NCBI GenBank assembly: GCA_036556985.1
Contig: DATBIK010000083.1
Location: forward strand, 1-13,974
DNA: 13,974 bases
From: JAPSGM01 sp036556985
Lineage (GTDB): Bacteria; Chloroflexota; Limnocylindria; QHBO01
Direction of reading: 5' to 3'
In this document: positions 5,649 through 11,179 of the stretch, piece after piece
Layout: each line of letters starts with the position of its first letter
Numbering within the stretch: position 1 is the stretch's first letter
Notes under the pieces: model-generated
What the model was told of the DNA's origin: nothing
Databases searched by the model: none
What the model saw: only the letters and a program-made list of their open reading frames with translations
Program-made: the position numbers and the translations under genes

Positions 5649-6809
5649 GTGGATCTCGTCCTGCTCATCGGGTCGCTGGCGGTCATCCTCGTCGCGGCCG
5701 AGCTGTTCACGAACGGCATCGAGTGGTTCGGGCATAAGCTGAACCTGGCCGAAGGGGCGGTCGGCAGCGTGCTGGCCGCCGTGGCCACCGCCATGCCCGA
5801 GACGCTCATCCCGGTCATCGCCATCCTGGGGCCGGTGATCATGGGCGGCACCGCCACCGAGGGGGCCCAGGCCGTGGGTGTCGGGGCCATCCTGGGCGCG
5901 CCGTTCATGCTCTCCACGCTGGCCATGTTCGTGACCGGCACGGCGATCGTCATCTTCGCCCGCCGTGGGCGCCGCACGACCGGCATGCGGGTGAACATCG
6001 GGGTGCTCGGGCGCGACGTCGGCTTCTTCGTGGTGGGGTACGGCATCGCCATCGGCACCGCCTTCCTTCCACAGGAGCTCGCCTGGCTGAAGTGGGTCGC
6101 TGCGGTTGCCCTGTTCGTCATCTACGCCGTCTACGTCCGGCTGCACTTCAGCGACGAGGCCGAGGAGAGCGACGGCGAGGATCTCAACCGGCTCCACATC
6201 ACCCGGGTGACCGGCCGGCCGAGCGGGTCCGCGGCGCCTTCGCCGCCCACGGCAGCTGCGCCCGAGCGCGACGACATCGAGGTCGACATCTTCCCGGGCG
6301 ACGTCTCGCTCATCGGGCACGAGCCGCCGATGTCGCTGATCGTGACCCAGGTCGTCATCGCCCTCGGCCTCATCATCGTGGGCGCCCAGGTCTTCGTCGG
6401 CGCGGTCGAGCACCTCTCGACGCAGATCGGGCTGGACCCGACCATCCTCGCGCTCATCATCGCGCCGATCGCCACCGAGCTGCCCGAGAAGTTCAACAGC
6501 GTGCTCTGGGTCCGCAACGGAAAGGACACCCTGGCGATGGGCAACATCACCGGCGCCATGGTCTTCCAGAGCTGCCTACCGACCGTCCTCGGCCTGCTGT
6601 TCACGAGCTGGGCCTTCACGCCCCAGAGCGCGATCACGTTCGCCTCGGCGGGCGTCGCCTTCGTGGCCACCATCCTCATCTTCGGGAACATGCTGCGCAC
6701 CGGACGATTGTCGGCGTGGACGCTGCTCATCGGCGGCCCGCTCTACCTCATCTACGTCTACCTCGCCCTCTTCACGCCACTCGGCGCGGCGGCCCCGCCC
6801 ATCCACTGA
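5649..6809 (+). CDS. CaCA-family sodium/calcium (cation/H+) exchanger-like membrane protein
   Basis: This 386-residue protein has two hydrophobic halves, each with the alpha repeat of the CaCA superfamily. Alpha-1 is about residues 36-90 (GSVLAAVATAMPETLIP with Pro50-Glu51, then GVGAILGAPF). Alpha-2 is about 264-318 (IIAPIATELPEKFNS with Pro279-Glu280, then MGNITGAMVFQS). The acidic residues of these repeats bind the cation in characterised members. A hydrophilic loop between the halves (about 168-222) carries SDEAEESDGED and might be a cytosolic sensor. The transported ion cannot be told. GTG 5649 begins at the first membrane segment and lies 14 bases after rpsR with no clear Shine-Dalgarno sequence, so it probably is a downstream member of the rpsF transcript. 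rplI often occupies this place in other bacteria. Confidence 0.85.
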   Translation: MDLVLLIGSLAVILVAAELFTNGIEWFGHKLNLAEGAVGSVLAAVATAMPETLIPVIAILGPVIMGGTATEGAQAVGVGAILGAPFMLSTLAMFVTGTAIVIFARRGRRTTGMRVNIGVLGRDVGFFVVGYGIAIGTAFLPQELAWLKWVAAVALFVIYAVYVRLHFSDEAEESDGEDLNRLHITRVTGRPSGSAAPSPPTAAAPERDDIEVDIFPGDVSLIGHEPPMSLIVTQVVIALGLIIVGAQVFVGAVEHLSTQIGLDPTILALIIAPIATELPEKFNSVLWVRNGKDTLAMGNITGAMVFQSCLPTVLGLLFTSWAFTPQSAITFASAGVAFVATILIFGNMLRTGRLSAWTLLIGGPLYLIYVYLALFTPLGAAAPPIH

Positions 6810-6820
6810 TTCCGCAACTT

Positions 6821-6842
6821 CCGGACGCTCCAGGGCGTCCGG
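6821..6842 (+). terminator. hairpin after the exchanger gene, candidate T-less terminator or operator
   Basis: CCGGACGC (6821-6828) and GCGTCCGG (6835-6842) form a perfect 8-bp stem with a six-base loop, 11 bases after the stop codon. No T-tract follows. Its 3' arm sits where a -35 box for the TATACT at 6857-6862 would be, so it could also bind a regulator. Confidence 0.4.
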
Positions 6843-6856
6843 GCGGCGGGCGCGGG

Positions 6857-6862
6857 TATACT
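6857..6862 (+). promoter_or_regulatory. candidate -10 box of ilvE
   Basis: TATACT sits in GTATACTT, an 8-mer identical to the rpsF -10 context at 4228-4235. No -35 hexamer is visible 16-18 bases upstream; the hairpin 6821-6842 covers that stretch. Transcription would start near 6869, giving a leader of about 63 bases with a small hairpin CGGCGG-ATGA-CCGCCG at 6871-6886. Confidence 0.45.
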
Positions 6863-6931
6863 TCTTGCGTCGGCGGATGACCGCCGGCACCGCGCCGGAA
6901 GCGTGGCTGCCGCAACGAGGAGAGAACCTTC

Positions 6932-7894
6932 GTGCTCAAGCAGGAAACTTCCAAGCCCTCCACGCCGGCGGAGACGACGCCGGCGCTGTGGGCGTTCTTC
7001 CGCGGCGAGCTCGTCCCGCTCGCCGACGCTCGGGTGAGCGTCATGACCCATGCGTTCAACTACGGCACCGCCGTCTTCGAGGGGATCCGCGCCTACTGGA
7101 ACGCCGACGAGCAGCAGCTGTTCGCGCTCGATCTCGTCCAGCACTACGAGCGGCTCAAGGCATCGGCCCGGATGCTGATGATGGAGATCCCGTACAGCCC
7201 GGAGGAGCTGGCTGCGCATACCGTGGAGATGCTGCGCCGCGATGGGCTGCGCGAGGACGTCTACGTCCGCCCCATCGTCTACAAGTCGAGCGAGACGATC
7301 GGCGTCCGGCTCCACAACCTGGATGCCGACATCGTCATCTTCGGCATTCCCTTCGGCCAGTACATCGACACCGAGGGCGGCATCCGCGCCCAGGTCTCGA
7401 CCTGGCGCCGGACCGATGACAACGCGATCCCGGCCCGCGGCAAGATCACCGGCGCGTACGTGAACGGGGCCCTCGCCAAGTCCGAGGCGCAGCTCAACGG
7501 GTACGACGAGGCGATCGTGCTCACCCAGGACGGCCACGTCAGCGAGGGTAGCGCGGAGAACCTGTTCATCGTGAAGGGCGGCAAGCTGATCACGCCGGCG
7601 GTGACCGACAACATCTTGGAGGGAATCACCCGCCGGCGCATGATGCAGCTTGCCCGCGAGCGGCTGGAGGTGGCGAGCGAGGAGCGGACGATCGACCGCA
7701 CCGAGCTGTACGCCGCGGACGAGGTGTTCCTGTGCGGCACGGGGGCGCAGATCTCGCCGGTCGTCGAGATCGATCGGCGCAAGATCGGCAACGGGCGGCC
7801 GGGCCCGATCACGCGACAGCTGCACGACGTGTACTTCGGCGCGGTGCGCGGGCGCGAGGAAGCCTACCGAGACTGGCTGACCCCGGTCTACTGA
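6932..7894 (+). CDS. ilvE: branched-chain amino acid aminotransferase (BCAT)
   Basis: A PLP enzyme of fold type IV that catalyses the last step of isoleucine, leucine and valine synthesis, moving an amino group from glutamate. Length 320 is typical of the group. Visible marks: HAFNYGTAVFEGIRAYW (40-56), the arginine region EDVYVRPIVYKSSE (108-121), catalytic Lys171 in RGKITGAYVNGALAKSEA, the PLP-phosphate signature DGHVSEGSAENLFIV (200-214) with Glu205, and DEVFLCGTGAQISPVVEID near the C-terminus. GTG 6932 follows GAGGAGAG at about 10 bases. D-amino acid transaminase and aminodeoxychorismate lyase share the fold, but the N-terminal motif and length favour BCAT. It is not beside other ilv genes; a strong hairpin separates it from the next gene. 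Confidence 0.93.
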   Translation: MLKQETSKPSTPAETTPALWAFFRGELVPLADARVSVMTHAFNYGTAVFEGIRAYWNADEQQLFALDLVQHYERLKASARMLMMEIPYSPEELAAHTVEMLRRDGLREDVYVRPIVYKSSETIGVRLHNLDADIVIFGIPFGQYIDTEGGIRAQVSTWRRTDDNAIPARGKITGAYVNGALAKSEAQLNGYDEAIVLTQDGHVSEGSAENLFIVKGGKLITPAVTDNILEGITRRRMMQLARERLEVASEERTIDRTELYAADEVFLCGTGAQISPVVEIDRRKIGNGRPGPITRQLHDVYFGAVRGREEAYRDWLTPVY

Positions 7895-7907
7895 CGGGGG
7901 CCATGAC

Positions 7908-7936
7908 CGACGGTCGCGGATGTGCCGCGGCCGTCG
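7908..7936 (+). terminator. 12-bp hairpin between ilvE and the GT2 gene
   Basis: CGACGGTCGCGG (7908-7919) pairs fully with CCGCGGCCGTCG (7925-7936), with one G-U pair, around a five-base loop. It starts 13 bases after the ilvE stop and ends 18 bases before the next ATG. There is no T-run, so it may be a T-less terminator, an mRNA 3'-end stabiliser or a brake on readthrough. Confidence 0.45.
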
Positions 7937-7954
7937 CGACCCGGACGAGGGCAC

Positions 7955-9616
7955 ATGTCCGAGCCGCGTGAGATCGACGACCATCGCTGGCTGCAGCGGG
8001 CGCTCGAGATGGTGCCCGGCATCATCAGCTGGGCGATCATCATCGGGCCGATCTGGCTGAGCGTCAGCTATCCGTGGCTCGTCGCCTACTTCGTCCTGAG
8101 CTTCGACTTCTACTGGCTGTGTCGCTCGATCTGGTTCGGGTCGGCGGTCGTCATCGGCTTCCGGCGCATCGGCCGGGTGCTGGCGGTCGACTGGGCGCAT
8201 CGCCTCGACCAGCTCGACGACCTGGATCGCCACCGAGAGGAGGTCCTCCGTCGGCTCGCCGGCACGGGGCGACCGGCTGGTGCTCTCGGCCTCGCGGCCG
8301 GGACGGCGGCCCCGGACCGCGGTGAGCGCCGTCGCCTCGAGGAGGAGCTCCGCGCGCTCGACACGGCGCGCGCGCTCGACGGCGACGTCCCGGACTGGCG
8401 CGACTACACCCACCTGGCCCTCATCCCGACCTACACCGAGCCCCTCGATAAGCTGCGCGAGACGGTGCGCGCCCTGGCCCGCGCCGAGTGGCCGAAGGAT
8501 CGGAAGATCTGCGCGATCATCACGCGCGAGACGGACCTGCCGGGGCGGGACAACGTCGCCACCCTGCGCGAGGAGTTCGGCGACGCGTTCGCGCAGTTCA
8601 TCCACATCCTCGACCCGCTCGAGCCGGGGATCGTGGTCGGCAAGAGCAGCGCCATGGCCTGGGGCGGCCGCTACCTGTGGCGCATGCTCGTGCGCGGCCA
8701 GGGCATGGACCCGCGCAAGCTCATCGTCACCGACCTCGACGCGGACTACCGCGTCCATCCCCAGTACTTCACCTACCTGACCTGGACGCACGTCACCGAC
8801 CCGAACCGCGAGACGCAGCTCTACCAGCCGATCCCGTACCTCCACAACAACATCTGGCAGGCGCCGGCGTTCCAGCGCCTCTTCGCCGCGGTGCTCACCC
8901 AGCTCCAGATGTGGCGCAGCGTCCTGCCCGAGAAGCTCCAGAGCTTCGGCAGCTACTCGGCCACCCTCCACCTCGTCCACGACATCGGCTACTGGGCCAC
9001 CGACGCCATCCCCGAGGACAGCCGCTTCTACTGGAAGAGCTACTTCCGCTACGGCGACGCCTTCCGCGCGGTCCCGCTCTTCATCCCGATCTACGGGGAC
9101 GCGGTCCGCGCCAAGACGTACTGGCGCTCGATGGCGCAGCAATACACCCAGGTCCGCCGATGGGCGTGGGGCGTCACCGACATCCCGTTCGTCATCGACA
9201 AGGCTCTCCGACACGCTGAGATCCCGCTGACGTCACGCGTCTGGCGTCTCATCAACCTGTTCGGTGAGCACATCAACTGGGCGATCGCCCCGTTCGTGCT
9301 CATGTTCGGCGCGGCGCTGCCGCTGCTCATCAACCCCGCCTTCGGCGAGACGACACTTGGTCAGAACCTGCCGATCTACGCTTCGACCATGCTCACCGCG
9401 GGCCTCGTGGTACTCGTCATCCTCGTGGTCGTGGAGCTTCGCATCGTCCCGCCCCGGCCGAAGGAGTGGGGGCCGTTCCAGCGCTTCCTCAGCTACGCGC
9501 AATGGGTCGCCCTGCCGTTGGTTGGCATCATCTTCAGCTGCCTGCCGGCGCTCGACGCCCAGACGCGGCTGCTCACCGGCCGCTACCTCGAGTACCGGGT
9601 CACCGAGAAGGCCTGA
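7955..9616 (+). CDS. membrane-bound family 2 glycosyltransferase (processive-type motifs)
   Basis: This 553-residue protein has two N-terminal membrane segments (about 20-70), a cytosolic GT-A domain (about 150-410) and C-terminal membrane segments (about 438-460, 475-497, 515-532). Visible motifs follow the cellulose/hyaluronan synthase order: nucleotide-binding start LALIPTYTEPLDKLRETV, the metal/UDP site DLDAD (260-264), a PEDSRFYWKSYF segment where such enzymes keep the catalytic base (D355), and QVRRW (399-403), the Q/RxxRW polymer-binding motif. A charged, coil-like insert (80-145) separates the first membrane pair from the GT-A domain. It may make an envelope or extracellular polysaccharide; sugar unknown. 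ATG 7955 follows CGAGG by about five bases and is preferred to GTG 7922, which falls in the hairpin loop. Three bases separate it from the next gene. Confidence 0.85.
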   Translation: MSEPREIDDHRWLQRALEMVPGIISWAIIIGPIWLSVSYPWLVAYFVLSFDFYWLCRSIWFGSAVVIGFRRIGRVLAVDWAHRLDQLDDLDRHREEVLRRLAGTGRPAGALGLAAGTAAPDRGERRRLEEELRALDTARALDGDVPDWRDYTHLALIPTYTEPLDKLRETVRALARAEWPKDRKICAIITRETDLPGRDNVATLREEFGDAFAQFIHILDPLEPGIVVGKSSAMAWGGRYLWRMLVRGQGMDPRKLIVTDLDADYRVHPQYFTYLTWTHVTDPNRETQLYQPIPYLHNNIWQAPAFQRLFAAVLTQLQMWRSVLPEKLQSFGSYSATLHLVHDIGYWATDAIPEDSRFYWKSYFRYGDAFRAVPLFIPIYGDAVRAKTYWRSMAQQYTQVRRWAWGVTDIPFVIDKALRHAEIPLTSRVWRLINLFGEHINWAIAPFVLMFGAALPLLINPAFGETTLGQNLPIYASTMLTAGLVVLVILVVVELRIVPPRPKEWGPFQRFLSYAQWVALPLVGIIFSCLPALDAQTRLLTGRYLEYRVTEKA

Positions 9617-9619
9617 CCG

Positions 9620-10807
9620 ATGCTGGACGATTCGGTCGTCGCCATCGCGCGGATCCCGCTCGCGCGGGCCCCGTTGCGCATCCTGCTGGCGCCGATCGTG
9701 CTCGCCGTGGTCGGCCTCGGCATCGGCGTGGTCGGCTGGCTCGTCGCGGCCGGGGACGTCGTCCGCTGGTCGGCGCTCGCGCTCGCCGCCGCCGCCGTTG
9801 CCGGCGCGGTGCTGCTCGGCATGCGCATGCTTTCGGTTGGGCTGGAGGTCGAGGTCTCGACTTTGCGGGTGCGTCGCCTCGGGGCGGACCTTCGCTTCAC
9901 CCTGGTGCGCGGCGCGGTGACCCGCATCCCGCTCAGCGGGGAGGGCGCGGCGCGGGTCCGGCAGCGGCTCGGGCCGTTCGGCTGGGGGGCGGGCAGCGCC
10001 ACCCTGCGCGGCGAGGAGAGGATCCACACCGTGCGCCTGGCGCCGACCCGCTCGCTCATCCTCGTGCCGACCGACGCGGGCCGGGTCGCCATCGCCGCGG
10101 CGTCGGAGGAGCAGCTCATCGCGGCGCTCGGCGCAGCGGCGCGCGTCCAGCAGCGGCTCGACCAGGTCGCGGCCAGGGCGCGCTCGCTGCCGATCGACCG
10201 CCTCGTGGAGGAGCCGCCCCCGGTGGTCGCGCCGCTGCCACCCGTGCCGGACCACGGGCGGGTGCTCACCGGTATCGAGCGCGTGCAGCTCGAGCAGCGG
10301 CTCGCCGCCGAGCGCGCGGCTGCGATCGCGGCAGCGGAGGCGGAACGGCAGCTCGCCGCGGAGGAGGCGGCTCGCGCGGCGGCCGAAGCGGAGCAGCGCG
10401 CCGCGATGGCAGCCCTGGTCACCCCGGAGCGCCCCGCCCGCGCGCAGCGCCCGACGTTGCGGCGCCCGATGCTCCAGCGCCCGAAGTTCCGCCGACCGGC
10501 CATCACGCGACCGCGCCTCGCCCTGCCCGAGCTCGGGCACCTGCCGCAGGAGGCCGCGGCGCGCTACCTGGTGGTCGTCGTCCCGCTCCTGCTCGCCACG
10601 GTGGTGTGGGCCTACGCCACCGTCTCGGGCCGCCTCGACCTGGCCGAGGACGAGGCGCGCCTGGTGGGCCTCACCCTCGCCCTGGTGGGGCCGGCGGCCG
10701 CGATCGGCGCGCTCGTGGCGCGAACCTGGTTCCCGCGCCTCCTCGGGCTCGTGGCGGTGAGCTCGGTGTGCGCGCTCGTCCTGGCCGGACGCGCGCTCCT
10801 GGCCTGA
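9620..10807 (+). CDS. membrane protein of unknown function with coiled coil and RP-repeat linker
   Basis: I do not recognise a characterised family. The 395 residues read: two membrane segments (about 20-44 and 50-71); a beta-rich domain (76-172, EVEVSTLRVRRLGADLRF to GRVAIAAASEEQLIAAL) that looks like the small PH-like domains of bacterial membrane proteins; a Pro-rich linker; an Ala/Glu/Arg-rich helix likely to be a coiled coil (218-266); five tandem RPxxx pentapeptides (277-301); and three more membrane segments (about 315-336, 349-368, 373-393). ATG 9620 lies three bases after the GT2 stop, with GAGAAGG eight bases upstream, so the two are surely co-translated. It may be a membrane partner or regulator of the glycosyltransferase, an inference from coupling only. 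Confidence 0.75.
   Translation: MLDDSVVAIARIPLARAPLRILLAPIVLAVVGLGIGVVGWLVAAGDVVRWSALALAAAAVAGAVLLGMRMLSVGLEVEVSTLRVRRLGADLRFTLVRGAVTRIPLSGEGAARVRQRLGPFGWGAGSATLRGEERIHTVRLAPTRSLILVPTDAGRVAIAAASEEQLIAALGAAARVQQRLDQVAARARSLPIDRLVEEPPPVVAPLPPVPDHGRVLTGIERVQLEQRLAAERAAAIAAAEAERQLAAEEAARAAAEAEQRAAMAALVTPERPARAQRPTLRRPMLQRPKFRRPAITRPRLALPELGHLPQEAAARYLVVVVPLLLATVVWAYATVSGRLDLAEDEARLVGLTLALVGPAAAIGALVARTWFPRLLGLVAVSSVCALVLAGRALLA
10448..10522 (+). repeat. five 15-bp in-frame repeats encoding RPxxx
   Basis: Five consecutive 15-base units encode RPTLR, RPMLQ, RPKFR, RPAIT and RPRLA. The first three start CGCCCGA at DNA level and the last two start CGACCG, consistent with duplication followed by drift. 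The translated stretch is strongly basic, and the fourth position is hydrophobic in every unit. Confidence 0.8.
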
Positions 10808-10815
10808 GCGTCGAA

Positions 10816-10845
10816 TTGACACCGGGGCGGACGCGCTGCGACCAT
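10816..10845 (+). promoter_or_regulatory. candidate ileS promoter
   Basis: TTGACA (10816-10821) is a perfect -35 box, nine bases after the previous stop codon. The best -10 is GACCAT (10840-10845) at 18 bases, matching TATAAT at only three positions. Transcription would start near 10852, just before stem I of the T-box. Confidence 0.5.
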
Positions 10846-10868
10846 CGCCGGCACAACCGAAGACGGCG

Positions 10869-11164
10869 ATGACGGAGCCAGCGCCCCGTCGCGCATCGGT
10901 CCAGAGCGAGCCCGGTACGGTGGAAGCGGGTGGTCCGGAGGCGTGGGCGATCCCTCCCGAGCCGGAGGCGCCAAGCGGCCTTGGCCGTGGGTAACGCCTC
11001 CCGGGTCCGCCACCCGATAGCCGAGGGCGGCGCCATCGGTCCCGTGCGAACGGTGACCCGTGGCGCGACGAGTGGGCCGATGGGAACATCGGTCAAGCGC
11101 GGGTGGTACCGCGGGACGCCATGGTGGCGCTCCCGTCCCGGAAGTGATCCGGGACGGGATTTTT
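10869..11164 (+). promoter_or_regulatory. T-box riboswitch for tRNA-Ile controlling ileS
   Basis: The conserved T-box GGGTGGTACCGCGG is at 11101-11114; its TGGT can pair with an ACCA tRNA end, fitting tRNA-Ile. Stem I is recognisable: base GACGGAG/CTCCCG, the AG-bulge sequence AGAGCGAG (10893-10900) and the distal loop GGTGGAAG (10919-10926). An ATC (10950-10952) lies on the 3' side just above the base stem, the specifier position, and is an Ile codon. Further hairpins follow: GGAGGCG (10964-10970)/CGCCTCC (10995-11001), CGGGT/ACCCG (11002-11016), and stem III CCGATG-GGAA-CATCGG (11077-11092). Uncharged tRNA-Ile should favour an antiterminator that uses the 5' arm of the terminator at 11132-11164. 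The T-box identity is near certain; the exact specifier fold is my hand reading. Confidence 0.95.
11132..11164 (+). terminator. T-box-controlled intrinsic terminator before ileS
   Basis: CCCGTCCCGG (11132-11141) and CCGGGACGGG (11149-11158) make a perfect 10-bp stem with a seven-base loop, followed by A and five T (11160-11164). GCTCCCGTCCC can pair alternatively with the 3' half of the T-box (GCGGGA and GGG), giving the antiterminator. It is the only hairpin in the window with a proper T-tract. Confidence 0.92.
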
Positions 11165-11179
11165 CATGTGGAGCGTGTC

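Noticed and set aside
6877..6931. ATG-started frame in the ilvE leader as an attenuator peptide
   Set aside because: It has no run of Ile, Leu or Val codons, no convincing Shine-Dalgarno sequence, and runs on through ilvE out of frame instead of stopping.
6758..9214. 818-codon open frame on the minus strand opposite ilvE and the GT2 gene
   Set aside because: It spans two well-supported genes and an intergenic hairpin, and its composition is that of a GC-bias shadow.
10843..10871. CATCGCCG/CGGCGATG hairpin as terminator of the GT2 unit
   Set aside because: The 13-base loop, lack of a T-tract and overlap with the likely -10 and stem I start make it doubtful; kept only as an observation.
9233..11089. 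618-codon minus-strand open frame
   Set aside because: It runs across the GT2 end, the whole downstream membrane-protein gene and part of the T-box. The product is charged low complexity without any domain.
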